Of a DNA stretch of 64,000 nt, positions 26,506 to 35,943 are shown one piece after another (position 1 is the first letter of the stretch; every line of letters begins with the position of its first letter). Location of the stretch: the NCBI RefSeq assembly GCF_900112775.1, contig NZ_FOYZ01000004.1:180354-244353 (forward strand), written 5' to 3'. The DNA comes from Anaeromicropila populeti. Lineage in GTDB: Bacteria > Bacillota > Clostridia > Lachnospirales > Lachnospiraceae. The notes beneath the pieces were generated by a model that was given only the letters and a program-made list of their open reading frames with translations, was not told where the DNA came from and did no database searches. Both the position numbers and the translations under genes were made by a program.

Positions 26506-27694
26506 AGAACAAATTAGTTATCTGACAGGAGACAGCTCCATTTTGTTTCAGCTCCCGGAGCAAAAAGTATTATCTCCTTTTTCAAGGAAAACCTGTGAGT
26601 TCTTACAGGAATTATCAGAATGCGTAAGAAGAGAAAATGCTGTATTAGCAATGGCAGATGTGGCAGCCTTTGCTTTTTGGTGCAGAAAAAGTCATCTGGA
26701 TAAAATGGCGCTTTCCTATAAGTCTATGGCACAAAACCGTCTGGGAAGAGGAGTGACCTTTCACATTGTTCCATCCAATGTACCAGTATTGTTTGCATTT
26801 AGCCTTTCAGCGGCGCTCTTATCGGGAAATAGTGTAGTAATTCGTCTTCCAGAGAAGAGTACCCTACAGTCTGAACTGATTTGCCGTTGTATTAATTTGG
26901 TTTGTGAGAAATTAGAATTTTGGAAAAGAAGAATTGTTATTTTAAGATATGGTCATCAGGAAGAAATCACTAAAATCATATCAAAACTTTGCGATGCAAG
27001 AATAATATGGGGTGGCAGTCATACAATCCAGGAAATTAGGAAAATACCTTTACCACCATCTGCACTGGAACTGACGTTTGGAGATAGAAAATCAGCTGCA
27101 GTGCTGGGGGCACAAGCCGTTTTGGAGACAAAGGAAATGAATCCTTTCTTGTATGATTTTTATAATGATACGTATTTATTCGATCAGAATGCCTGTTCTT
27201 CTCCCAGAATCATTTACTGGATAGGAGATAAGGAGCAGGTGAGATTTGCCAGGTACAAATTTTGGAGTAGTTTTAGTTCCTATGTGGAACAGCATTACAA
27301 AATTGATGCAGTAACTGCGATAAAGAAATGGGAGCAGGCATATTATTTGTCAGCAATTTATAAGGATATGAAAATTATCCATGAAAATAATTATATTATC
27401 AGGGTAGAGTCAGGAGGTTTGTTTCCTGAAATGTTGGAACACACCGTACCAGGAGGGTTTTTTATAGAAGCCCAGGGAGAAACCATAGAGGGACTGCTGC
27501 CTGTACTGAATAGGGGCTGCCAGACCATTGCGGCCTATGGAGTAAATCGTGAAATGTTGAAAAGAGTTTTACTGGAGAGGAAAACCTTTGGACCAGACAG
27601 AATTGTAGAGGTGGGTCAGACACTGGCATTTTCTCTTGTCTGGGATGGTGTAGATTTTATTTATGCCTTATCAAGGGAGTTGTCTCTTTTATAA
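26486..27694 (+). CDS. LuxC-like acyl reductase
   Basis: A 402-residue LuxC-family reductase with an aldehyde-dehydrogenase-like fold. The likely acyl-accepting Cys237 lies in DQNACSSP, the family's motif. GRGVTFHIVPSNVP and WGGSHTI are other conserved stretches. It should reduce an acyl thioester to an aldehyde with NAD(P)H. I chose ATG 26486 because AAGGGGG lies seven bases upstream; a GTG at 26483 is also possible. It overlaps the LuxE-like gene, arguing for a working complex. The aldehyde's identity and next step are unknown. Confidence 0.87.
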   Translation: MFTQQIEEQISYLTGDSSILFQLPEQKVLSPFSRKTCEFLQELSECVRRENAVLAMADVAAFAFWCRKSHLDKMALSYKSMAQNRLGRGVTFHIVPSNVPVLFAFSLSAALLSGNSVVIRLPEKSTLQSELICRCINLVCEKLEFWKRRIVILRYGHQEEITKIISKLCDARIIWGGSHTIQEIRKIPLPPSALELTFGDRKSAAVLGAQAVLETKEMNPFLYDFYNDTYLFDQNACSSPRIIYWIGDKEQVRFARYKFWSSFSSYVEQHYKIDAVTAIKKWEQAYYLSAIYKDMKIIHENNYIIRVESGGLFPEMLEHTVPGGFFIEAQGETIEGLLPVLNRGCQTIAAYGVNREMLKRVLLERKTFGPDRIVEVGQTLAFSLVWDGVDFIYALSRELSLL

Positions 27695-27772
27695 TACTTG
27701 TTCTAATTTTAACAATCTAATTTACAATATACTTCAATTCTGTTAAACTACAGTTATTATTTTGGAATAAGG

Positions 27773-28438
27773 ATGAAAGCAATGAAGAACTATTTTTGTA
27801 AAAAAAATATGGGTAAACGAACAGCAGCAGTAATAGCGGCAGTTATCATGATGGGATTTTCGTTATCACTGCTTGTAAATATAGATATGGGAACCGACCC
27901 GTGTACATCTATGAATCTGGGAATTTCAAACCGTTTAGGAATATCACTAGGCAACTGGCAGGTGTTGTTTAACTTAGTGTTATTAGGAATAATAATTCGA
28001 TATGATCGCACAAAAATCGGAATTGGAACTCTTGCTAATATGATTCTAGTGGGATATTCCATGGATTTTTTTCGGTGGTTCTGGAACCGGACATTACCTA
28101 TGAGCATGTTTCAGCTGCTTGCAGTTCGAATTGGGATTCTAATACCGGTTTTATCCATATTTATTATCGCCGCAGCAGTTTATATGGCAGTAGATTTAGG
28201 AACTGCACCATATGATGCAATACCTTTTATTATTGCAGCAAAACAGAAGAAAATACCATTTAAATTGGTTCGGTGCTGCTGGGATATAGCAGCCGCCTTT
28301 TTGGGATATCTATTAGGAAGCAGAGTTGGTATGATTACCGTCATCATGGCATTTGCGCTAGGGCCAGTTATTGCAGTTGTGCAGAAGAAAATGTGTGGGT
28401 TTCTTGGAAAAGAAGAATCACATTCTGGGATTTCCTGA
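27773..28438 (+). CDS. YczE/YitT-type integral membrane protein
   Basis: A 221-residue membrane protein with about five hydrophobic segments. The conserved DMGTDPCTSMNLGIS near residue 38 and DLGTAPYDAIPF near 142 are repeated signatures of the YczE (COG2364) family, whose function is not settled. Either ATG 27773 or ATG 27782 could start it; the AAGGA site favours the latter. It lies 78 bases after the LuxC-like gene, so co-transcription is possible but not shown. Its end overlaps the end of the convergent binding-protein gene by 21 bases. Confidence 0.8.
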   Translation: MKAMKNYFCKKNMGKRTAAVIAAVIMMGFSLSLLVNIDMGTDPCTSMNLGISNRLGISLGNWQVLFNLVLLGIIIRYDRTKIGIGTLANMILVGYSMDFFRWFWNRTLPMSMFQLLAVRIGILIPVLSIFIIAAAVYMAVDLGTAPYDAIPFIIAAKQKKIPFKLVRCCWDIAAAFLGYLLGSRVGMITVIMAFALGPVIAVVQKKMCGFLGKEESHSGIS

Positions 28439-29437
28439 TTCATCGATTAAATATACTTCCATAAGTAATTCTTTGGTTGAGGGAGTGTCATAAGTAATAG
28501 GTTCATTTTTAAAAATGGAATTTGCAAGCTGTACACCTAATTCTCCCATGCGATAAGATTGCTGGGCAATCGTTCCCTGCATATCGCCTCTTTTTATGGC
28601 TTCAATTGCTGCTGGTTCGCCATCAAATCCAATTACGAGAATTTCTCCTTTTTTGCCAGCTTCATTGATTGCTTGTGCGGCGCCTAGTGCCATTCTGTCA
28701 TTTTCGCTAAATATTACAGCTAGATCATCGCCATACGTTTCCAGAATACGTTTAGTCTGCTCGTAGGCTTCTGAAGTCAAACTGTTGGCGGTAGTGTTGG
28801 ATACAATCTGATATCCAGCGTCCTGTAATACATTACCAAAACCTACACCGCGAAGTCTTGCCAGCTGGGATGTTTCTTCTACTTTAAGGATTGCTGCATT
28901 TTTGCTTGGAATAGAATATTTCTTTATAAGTTCCAGTGCATACTCGCCAGCTAAAATACCGCCGCCAAAATTATCTGAAACAATAAATGCATTTACATCT
29001 GCTCCGCCTGTGCCAACATCAATTACAATAACGGGAATATTTTTATCGTGGGCAAATTCAGCAATAATAGGCATTCCACCAGGATTCACAGGGGATATAA
29101 GTAATGCATCTACCCCTTCTTTTATTAAGTTTATAGAACCAATAACCATTTCCAGTGCATTGCTATTCTGATTATGAGAGATAACGTCAATCCCAAGATC
29201 CTCCGCTTGATCTAAAACCCCATTTTGCATAGATTCAAAGTATTCATAGGAACTATCATAAACAGACCAGCCAATGGTGTGTTTTTTTTCTGATGCAGCA
29301 GGCTCTTGTGTGATTGCTTGAGAAAAGAAACTGGTGTTCACTACTGAGGGATTGCTATTTATTTCAATAAATAAAGTGAAAAAAGCGATGGAAAGTAAAA
29401 CAGTGATGCTTGATAATGATGTTAGTATATTTTTCAA
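28418..29437 (-). CDS. Orphan periplasmic-type sugar-binding protein (RbsB-like)
   Basis: A 339-residue type-I solute-binding protein with the two-lobed core: GWSVYDSSYEYF at the start, ALLISPVNPGG, VIVIDVGTGGADVNAF, and FSENDRMALGA near the end. An N-terminal hydrophobic helix (about 8-25) exports or anchors it; no lipobox Cys is visible. It starts with TTG behind GGAGGG. No ABC permease, ATPase or sensor kinase gene adjoins it, so it may serve a distant transporter or act as a sensing protein. The 3' end overlaps the YczE-like gene. Confidence 0.86.
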   Translation of the reverse strand: MKNILTSLSSITVLLSIAFFTLFIEINSNPSVVNTSFFSQAITQEPAASEKKHTIGWSVYDSSYEYFESMQNGVLDQAEDLGIDVISHNQNSNALEMVIGSINLIKEGVDALLISPVNPGGMPIIAEFAHDKNIPVIVIDVGTGGADVNAFIVSDNFGGGILAGEYALELIKKYSIPSKNAAILKVEETSQLARLRGVGFGNVLQDAGYQIVSNTTANSLTSEAYEQTKRILETYGDDLAVIFSENDRMALGAAQAINEAGKKGEILVIGFDGEPAAIEAIKRGDMQGTIAQQSYRMGELGVQLANSIFKNEPITYDTPSTKELLMEVYLIDESGNPRM

Positions 29438-29491
29438 AAAATCCCTCCATTTAATTAGTATTTAAAAGAAAGAGTATATTGTTAGAGCAGC

Positions 29492-31189
29492 TTATTCCCG
29501 AAGACGGTTAAATGAATTGTAGACATCCAAAGTACCATAGCCCCATTGTTGATTTGGATATGTCATGGAGTCATCTCTTCTTGCACCGCGAATCAGAAAG
29601 TTTTTAATTTGCAGGGTATCCATTTGAGGCTGGTTTTTTCTTACAATGCCCCATTCTAAAAACATGGCAACAGTACCGGCAGAAAATGCGGCAGCTATGC
29701 TAGTTCCTGTGCGTCTGGTATAGGTGTTATTTAAATCTGGTCCTATAAGATTTACACCAGGAGCGGCAAAGGAGGGACTGATAACATTTGTCCTTGTATA
29801 ACCTCTGCTGGCATTTATATATAAACTTTGATTGGTATAATCGTAAGCAGTAGCAACAACGGGATATATGGTATTAGCTGGTGAGGTAAGTGTCGTATTT
29901 GGATCTGGCTTTGTAAAAAAAGTGCTAGTACTTAGAAAGTTGGTGATTGGAAGCCAGATATGAAAGTATGGATTGTAATTTGTAGTGGAATATACACGGA
30001 AACGCCATATTCCTTCAGTTGGATTTTGAAATCGAATTAAAATAAGTACGTCTCCTGTTTGTGATTCAATGACTTCATAATCAACAAATATAATAGTTGG
30101 AGCAAAAATAAAGGACAGCCGCCGGGTTTCTTTTAAGCGAGCTGGGATACGAGGAATGTATTCCCCATCTGGAGAAAGAATATCAATAAAAAATGAATTA
30201 GGACTGTTTCCCCATAGCTCCATTGAAAATCCATTGGTGTTTGCTCCAATATTTAATTCTACTGTATCATATCCTGGATCTTCGTTAATAGTACCTGAAT
30301 AATGATGACCAGAATTTCCTTCATTGCCAGCTGCAATTGAAATTCCAATACCCACCTGATCCGAAACAGCGGAAAGATAGATGCTGAGTGGATTGCGGGA
30401 ATCATGTGATCCTTGTGAAGAACCAATTCCAATGCAAATGGAAATAGGACGGGATAAATTTCTGGCTGTCTGAACCAAATACTTAATGCCAAACATAATA
30501 TCATTTTCTTGATAACAAACGGCATCTTCTGGAATGTAAAAAAAGTCTCTCAAATATTTTTTGGCAGGTTTCAATTTTACAATTACAAGCTCTGCACTTG
30601 TTGCAATACCAGAAAAATCATTTGCCTTGCTGGGATTTCCAGCTGCGATTCCAGCAAGAAATGTACCATGTCCGTTATCATCTGTACTGGGAACAATAGA
30701 AAACGGGTCTTCACTGGCAAGGGCCAGATTAATCTGCTCCTTTGTATACTCAGTACCATAAAATAAGTTTTCTGGAAAGGCAGATTCACTTTGAATGGTC
30801 TGATCCCAGATTGAAGCAATTCGGGTAGTTCCATCTGGATTGATAAATGCTTCATGGGTATAATCGATGCCGGTATCTATAATACCAATCAGCACATCCT
30901 GACCAGTCAAATTTAAAGCAGGAATCTGTTGAATTCTTGCGACTCCAGAGTCTTCTAATGCACCAGTATCGAGTAAGCCAAAACAGCGGGGATAGATGCT
31001 GTAGGTATAAAGATGAATTAGATTTTCTGGTAGAGTGGCAATAGGTGTATAGGCAATAGAATAGTTATCATTAACATTGTTTGAGCAAAAATCATAATTT
31101 TCCCTTAAACGTTCAGGGATATTTTCTAATTCAACTATAAAATCTGCATAATCTTCACTTATAATAGCATCACCACAGTTCTGAATCAA
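29492..31189 (-). CDS. Csp-like subtilisin-family protease, copy 1
   Basis: A 565-residue S8 peptidase without a signal peptide. The catalytic triad is intact: Asp in GIIDTGIDYTH, His in DDNGHGTFLAG, Ser in GTSIAAAFSAG, with the oxyanion region AAGNEGNSGHH. The long insert between His and Ser (about 250-450) resembles clostridial Csp proteases of spore germination. The start is TTG behind a GGGAGG site. A second, closely similar gene lies at 55340-57070. With no export signal it may be intracellular or spore-associated. It is divergent from the DUF6143-like gene. Confidence 0.88.
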   Translation of the reverse strand: MIQNCGDAIISEDYADFIVELENIPERLRENYDFCSNNVNDNYSIAYTPIATLPENLIHLYTYSIYPRCFGLLDTGALEDSGVARIQQIPALNLTGQDVLIGIIDTGIDYTHEAFINPDGTTRIASIWDQTIQSESAFPENLFYGTEYTKEQINLALASEDPFSIVPSTDDNGHGTFLAGIAAGNPSKANDFSGIATSAELVIVKLKPAKKYLRDFFYIPEDAVCYQENDIMFGIKYLVQTARNLSRPISICIGIGSSQGSHDSRNPLSIYLSAVSDQVGIGISIAAGNEGNSGHHYSGTINEDPGYDTVELNIGANTNGFSMELWGNSPNSFFIDILSPDGEYIPRIPARLKETRRLSFIFAPTIIFVDYEVIESQTGDVLILIRFQNPTEGIWRFRVYSTTNYNPYFHIWLPITNFLSTSTFFTKPDPNTTLTSPANTIYPVVATAYDYTNQSLYINASRGYTRTNVISPSFAAPGVNLIGPDLNNTYTRRTGTSIAAAFSAGTVAMFLEWGIVRKNQPQMDTLQIKNFLIRGARRDDSMTYPNQQWGYGTLDVYNSFNRLRE

Positions 31190-31331
31190 TAATTTGTATC
31201 CTCCCGTAAATTATGATTTTTATATAGTATATGAAAAGGCTAGGGCATTCATGAATGTGTCAAAAGAATATATAAAAGTAAATGGGTTCTACAGGAAGTT
31301 ATATTTCAGGAGTAACTAAAAGGCTGCTGCT

Positions 31332-31360
31332 TTAACAAAAATGACCGAAGTACATAAAAT
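31332..31360 (+). promoter_or_regulatory. Predicted promoter of the DUF6143-like gene
   Basis: TTAACA (31332-31337), 17 bases, TAAAAT (31355-31360), placed 41 bases before the ATG at 31402. Confidence 0.5.
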
Positions 31361-31401
31361 AGAGTAAAATAAATCTATATGTGAGTTTAAAGGAAATTAT
31401 T

Positions 31402-31944
31402 ATGTATAATCAGTATTGTAATATGGCAGAAACAGTAGATATACCAATTGAACTGTATAAATCCCAGCAGGGAAAATACTTTGTAGGATATGCGGATAAT
31501 TTAAAATTTGGAAATGGTACCAGTGCATGGGCGAGGCTATATAATCCATGTGATTCAGGAGTAAATCTGCATGTAAATGTCTGGACGGTCTCTGACATTT
31601 CCACAGCTCCTTTTCAGGCACAGTTTTGGTTTAATGCTGTGCCTTCGGGAACAATACAAAAGTCAGCAATGGTTACTGCGTCTAATACAGCAATACAGCC
31701 AATTCCCAGGCCAGAAGTAAAGATACAGTCAGCGTCGTATGTAACGGAAGAACCAAAGGGAGGAACAAAAGCATTTATTAGAAGTGGCCAGCCACAAACA
31801 ACTCTGGTAGATACAGAAAACGGGAAATTTATTTTTCCACCAGGTGGTTCCTTTTTAATCTATTTGACACTAGAGGAAACAGGAAGCCAGGCAGCAAGTG
31901 GAAGAGTTGCATTTGGCTGGTGGGAAGAAAGAATATGTAATTAG
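31402..31944 (+). CDS. DUF6143-like protein of unknown function
   Basis: A 180-residue protein with no signal peptide or membrane segment. It resembles, from memory, the clostridial DUF6143 family: GTSAWARLYNP, VNVWTVSDIS and QFWFNAVPSG, ending in a Gly/Trp-rich FGWWEE. The aromatic beta-rich make-up suggests a compact beta-sandwich. I chose ATG 31402, six bases after AAAGGA, over an upstream GTG at 31381. It is divergent from the subtilase, with a predicted promoter. Its role is unknown. Confidence 0.65.
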   Translation: MYNQYCNMAETVDIPIELYKSQQGKYFVGYADNLKFGNGTSAWARLYNPCDSGVNLHVNVWTVSDISTAPFQAQFWFNAVPSGTIQKSAMVTASNTAIQPIPRPEVKIQSASYVTEEPKGGTKAFIRSGQPQTTLVDTENGKFIFPPGGSFLIYLTLEETGSQAASGRVAFGWWEERICN

Positions 31945-31970
31945 AATCTATAAAAGGATTAGCAATAAAT

Positions 31971-32050
31971 AAAAGGTACCTCAAAGGATGGAATTAGCTG
32001 CCAAGGTAACAATGTGCCGTTTGAAACCCATTTTATATGAGGTACTTTTT
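31971..32050 (+). terminator. Long-loop terminator or small structured RNA
   Basis: AAAAGGTACCTCA pairs with TGAGGTACTTTTT (13 bp with one G-U) around a 54-base loop containing CTGCCAAGGTAAC. The T-rich 3' end looks like a terminator for the DUF6143-like gene, 26 bases upstream. The loop is unusually long for a simple terminator. Confidence 0.5.
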
Positions 32051-32131
32051 GTTGTTATATACATAAAAGATTTACAGTAATATAAAAACTATACATATTG
32101 TACAAAAAGTATAGGATATTATTAAAATGCA

Positions 32132-32140
32132 TGATATAAT
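32132..32140 (+). promoter_or_regulatory. Predicted extended -10 promoter of the GH5 gene
   Basis: TGATATAAT is an extended -10 element 67 bases before the start. No good -35 hexamer is seen, which is usual for this promoter class. Confidence 0.5.
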
Positions 32141-32207
32141 AGATGAGTATAGCAAATATTAAAATATTTCATGTTTGCATACAATATCTAATATAGGGGG
32201 AAACAAA

Positions 32208-35200
32208 ATGAAAGGTATAAAAAAATCATTAGGAATACTTTTATGCTTTGTGATGGTGGTAACTTCTATTCAACTGCCTTCTTGGACTGCAAAAGCAGCA
32301 GCAACTCCATCTGGTCAGATGGAAGAAACAAGTATTCTAAGCAGTACAGTAACTAGTTCCAGTGATGCAGGACGTGGAACGGGAACAGCGTATAATGGGT
32401 TTATTCAGAGCATGAATGACTTTACGCCGGATTATTTTAAAGTAACTTACACAGTATCTGATGACAGTGCAGCATCTGCATCAACCTGCGTACTTAATTT
32501 TCAGCCATATACAAGTACATGGGGCGGCTGGGAAAGCAACATGGTATCAATTGGAGATTCAACAGAAGTTAATGGAGTATACACAGCATATGTGTCTGTG
32601 GAAAGCATTAAGAGTTCTTTGTCTTCGGGAGAAGTGGCAGGAATTAACCTGAGTTATGTAGAAAATGCAGACTGTACTTGTCAATTAACGGGTCTGTATG
32701 CTTGTACAGTAACAGGCGGTCAGGAAGAATCTTCAAATGAAACAAGTCTTTTAAGTGGTGCTGTAACAAGTTCAATTAATGCAGGACGTGGAACGGGAGC
32801 AGAATATGATAGTTATATTGCCAGCTTCTTCGATGTGGACAAGTATGATTATTTAAAAATCACTTATACAGTATCTGAGGTATCTGCAATAAAAAGTTAT
32901 ACAAGCTTATTGAACTTTATGCCATATACCAGTGCATGGAGTGGATGGGAAAGCAACCTAGTTTCTCTTGATAATTCTAAAGAAGAAAACGGTGTATATA
33001 CATATTATATCTCCATGGCTGACCTGCAAAAATCTTTAACAGAAGGAGATTTGTGGGGAGTAAACCTTTGCTATGTAGACAATCCAGGCGTGGAAATCAG
33101 CCTGACAGGCTTTTACGGAGGAACAGGAACCATTCCTAGTACAGATAAGGTAATTCCATCTACCCGTTCTCAGGATTATGTTATGGCAATGGGGCAGGGT
33201 TGGAATTTAGGAAACTCTTTTGACGGCTTTGATGGTGATTTAAACGTTACAGATAAAGGGGAAATAGCATGGGGAAATCCAGTTGTAACAAAAGAATTAA
33301 TTCAGGCAGTAAAAGCAAAAGGTTATGACAGTATTCGTATGCCAATGACGATACATCGCAGATATTCAGAAGTAAACGGAAGCTACGTAATTGACTCAAC
33401 GTGGTTAGCGCGTTATAAAGAAGTAGTTGACTGGGCAGTGGAGGAAGGTTTATATGTTATGATTAACATTCACCATGATTCCTGGATCTGGTTACAATAT
33501 TGGGACGGAAATAATACTTCAAAAGAATATGTAATGTATACACAATTCTGGCAGCAGCTTGCAGATTGTTTTAAAGATGAACCAGATCGTGTGTGTTTTG
33601 AAACAATTAATGAACCTGTTTTCACAGATACAGGAAGTATGACAGCACAAGATAAGTTAGATGCCATTAATTTAGCAGCATATAATGTGATTCGTTCTTC
33701 AGGTGGAAGCAACAATACCAGAATGATTGTTATGCCTACTTACGTTACAAATCATACAAAGGGTGAGCCATTATATAATCTGATGACCAGCTTAAACGAT
33801 GAGAATCTGATTGCAACAATTCATTACTATAGTGAATGGTGTTTTAGTAAAAATTTAGGGACAACTGGATTTGATGAAGGGATCAATGGAGGAGAGGAAA
33901 CCTCCAGAGAACTGGCAGATACAGCGTTTACCATGATTTACAACCAATTTACGGCAAATGGTATTGGTGTTATAATTGGTGAATGGGGACTATTAGGTGC
34001 CGATTCAGGAGCAGAATGTAATGAAATCGGTGAAGAACTAAAATATGATGATTATATGGGTGAAATTGCCCGTAAATATGGTGTGTGCTTAATGGCATGG
34101 GACAATGGTTCTTACATTAACCGAACTGATACGGTAAACTATGCATGGAAAAATCTGGTGATTGGTGAGATGCTAGAAGCTAGTATGACTGGACGTTCCT
34201 CTTATGCAACAGGCTATGATGAGATTTACTATTCAGAACAGGTAACAGAAGATACAGCAATACCGCTAACTTTAAATGGAAATACATTTTCGGGTATTAA
34301 CGGTTTGACAGAGGGTACAGATTATACGTACAATTCTGATACAGCAACTGTTACGATAAAAGCATCTTATATTAATAGTCAGTTTAATACATTAGGATCT
34401 AATGAATATGGAAAATTTGCTGATCTGGTATTTACTTTCTCAAGTGGTGCTGACTGGCACGAGTATTTTATTAAATATACTACACCAACCTATGAAGCAG
34501 CTACTGGAACAACAAGTTCTATAACAAATCCAGTTTCCTACAATGGTGCAAAGGTTCGCAGAGTTTCTGTATACCAGACAAGTGGAAGCGTAGGACCTGA
34601 TCACACATGGTGTAAGTATTTAAGATTTGGTGAGGTAGTTAAAGTTGATTATACAAATGGTACTTTAACATTATCTGAAAACATATTAAAGGATAGTTCC
34701 GTAGTAGATGGAATTGTTGAAGTACTAGTTGAATTTTATGATGGGCAGAAGTTGTCTGTTTGGATGAATAAAGATGGTTCCGTATTGGAATGTAATGATT
34801 CCTATAAGGTGGATCTTGCAGCAGCTAATATTTCTGCATCTGAAACAATTGTATTGTATGCAGGTGAAACAGAAATTCCAGCTCAGTACATTAATAGACC
34901 AGCGGGATCTAGTATGTATGGAACATGGATAACAGACGACAGCATCTGTAAGCTTACAGGCTGGCCTTGTACAATGACATTTAGTCAGACAGCACACGCA
35001 GATTTAACATGGGGTGGAATTGTAGTTTATTATTTTGACACTGCAAATTATTTTAATGTACAATTTGGCATAAAGGATAGACCAGTTATCAGTGATGTTT
35101 CCCTTGATGTTGGAGCATCAGCAGCAATTTCTCTGTCGAATCTGGCAGATGATGCACAGGTGTCTTATACAGTAGAAGATCCTTCTATTGCATATGTGGC

Positions 35201-35879
35201 TAATGGGTCGGTTTATGCCCAGAAGGCAGGCACAACAACAATTTCTGCATCTGTAACACAGTACAACAGAACAGATACAGTTACAGCTGTTGTTACGGTG
35301 ACTGGTGGTACAGTAGTAACACCAACGCCAGTGGTAACGCCAACACCAGTGGTAACACCAACGCCAGTGGTAACGCCAACGCCAGTGGTAACGCCAACGC
35401 CAGTGGTAACACCAACGCCAGTGGTAACACCAACGCCAGTGGTAACGCCAACGCCAGTGGTAACGCCAACGCCAACTGCCTCAATAAATGTAAAGCCAGT
35501 TGTAAAGGTGACTACAAGTGGAACGAGTTCAATTCAACAGACTTATACCATTACCAATGGTGGAACAGAAGCAATGGATTTAAGCAAGTTAAAAATCCGT
35601 TTCTATTACACAAAGGATGGAAACAAAGAGCAGAAATTCTGGTGTGATAATGCTGGTTTATCCTTATCAACAGCACCATGGTATGTAAATTATACTTCTT
35701 ATGTAACAGGAACATTTTATAATGGATACTTAGAAGTAACCTTTAACCAGGCATATGAATTGTTAGGTGGAAATCTGACAATTGGTGCAAGATTTAATCA
35801 AGCAGACTGGTCTTCTTATACTAACTTTGTCGCAGGAAATGTGGAAGTTTTATACGATGGACAGGTTATAAGTCAATAA
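32208..35879 (+). CDS. Secreted multimodular GH5 cellulase
   Basis: A 1223-residue secreted enzyme. Order: signal peptide (1-32), two homologous carbohydrate-binding-like modules (about 38-175 and 177-304, CBM65-like by eye), and a GH5 catalytic domain (about 318-660). GH5 residues are the acid/base Glu469 in FETINEP and the nucleophile Glu592 in IIGEWG. Then come an X2-like Ig module (about 684-762), an unassigned beta-rich region, a BIG2-like domain, nine VVTPTP repeats and a C-terminal CBM3. It should cut beta-1,4-glucans internally; the subfamily is not assigned. AGGGGG precedes ATG 32208, and a strong bidirectional terminator follows. Confidence 0.92.
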   Translation: MKGIKKSLGILLCFVMVVTSIQLPSWTAKAAATPSGQMEETSILSSTVTSSSDAGRGTGTAYNGFIQSMNDFTPDYFKVTYTVSDDSAASASTCVLNFQPYTSTWGGWESNMVSIGDSTEVNGVYTAYVSVESIKSSLSSGEVAGINLSYVENADCTCQLTGLYACTVTGGQEESSNETSLLSGAVTSSINAGRGTGAEYDSYIASFFDVDKYDYLKITYTVSEVSAIKSYTSLLNFMPYTSAWSGWESNLVSLDNSKEENGVYTYYISMADLQKSLTEGDLWGVNLCYVDNPGVEISLTGFYGGTGTIPSTDKVIPSTRSQDYVMAMGQGWNLGNSFDGFDGDLNVTDKGEIAWGNPVVTKELIQAVKAKGYDSIRMPMTIHRRYSEVNGSYVIDSTWLARYKEVVDWAVEEGLYVMINIHHDSWIWLQYWDGNNTSKEYVMYTQFWQQLADCFKDEPDRVCFETINEPVFTDTGSMTAQDKLDAINLAAYNVIRSSGGSNNTRMIVMPTYVTNHTKGEPLYNLMTSLNDENLIATIHYYSEWCFSKNLGTTGFDEGINGGEETSRELADTAFTMIYNQFTANGIGVIIGEWGLLGADSGAECNEIGEELKYDDYMGEIARKYGVCLMAWDNGSYINRTDTVNYAWKNLVIGEMLEASMTGRSSYATGYDEIYYSEQVTEDTAIPLTLNGNTFSGINGLTEGTDYTYNSDTATVTIKASYINSQFNTLGSNEYGKFADLVFTFSSGADWHEYFIKYTTPTYEAATGTTSSITNPVSYNGAKVRRVSVYQTSGSVGPDHTWCKYLRFGEVVKVDYTNGTLTLSENILKDSSVVDGIVEVLVEFYDGQKLSVWMNKDGSVLECNDSYKVDLAAANISASETIVLYAGETEIPAQYINRPAGSSMYGTWITDDSICKLTGWPCTMTFSQTAHADLTWGGIVVYYFDTANYFNVQFGIKDRPVISDVSLDVGASAAISLSNLADDAQVSYTVEDPSIAYVANGSVYAQKAGTTTISASVTQYNRTDTVTAVVTVTGGTVVTPTPVVTPTPVVTPTPVVTPTPVVTPTPVVTPTPVVTPTPVVTPTPVVTPTPTASINVKPVVKVTTSGTSSIQQTYTITNGGTEAMDLSKLKIRFYYTKDGNKEQKFWCDNAGLSLSTAPWYVNYTSYVTGTFYNGYLEVTFNQAYELLGGNLTIGARFNQADWSSYTNFVAGNVEVLYDGQVISQ
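35313..35474 (+). repeat. Nine 18-bp repeats encoding the VVTPTP linker of GH5
   Basis: Nine units of the type GTGGTAACRCCAACGCCA join the BIG2-like domain to CBM3. Most units use GTG for the first Val and ACG for Thr. The opposite-strand open frame here is a shadow of this repeat. Confidence 0.95.
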
Positions 35880-35909
35880 GCTTTACAAAATAAGAAAATT
35901 AAAAATAGT

Positions 35910-35935
35910 AAGGGGCTGTCACATGACAGCCCTTT
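35910..35935. terminator. Bidirectional terminator between GH5 and the DUF2798-like gene
   Basis: AAGGGGCTGTCA pairs with TGACAGCCCTTTT around two bases, with T-rich ends on both strands. It lies 30 bases after the GH5 stop and just before the convergent gene's stop. Confidence 0.88.
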
Positions 35936-35943
35936 TCCTAATT

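Noticed and set aside
25426..27694. Bioluminescence (lux) operon
   Set aside because: LuxE- and LuxC-like genes are present but there are no luciferase, LuxD or flavin reductase genes.
35293..35484. Long open frame on the minus strand across the GH5 linker
   Set aside because: It only mirrors the 18-bp repeat, giving a low-complexity Leu/Ala/Pro peptide with no start site or similarity.
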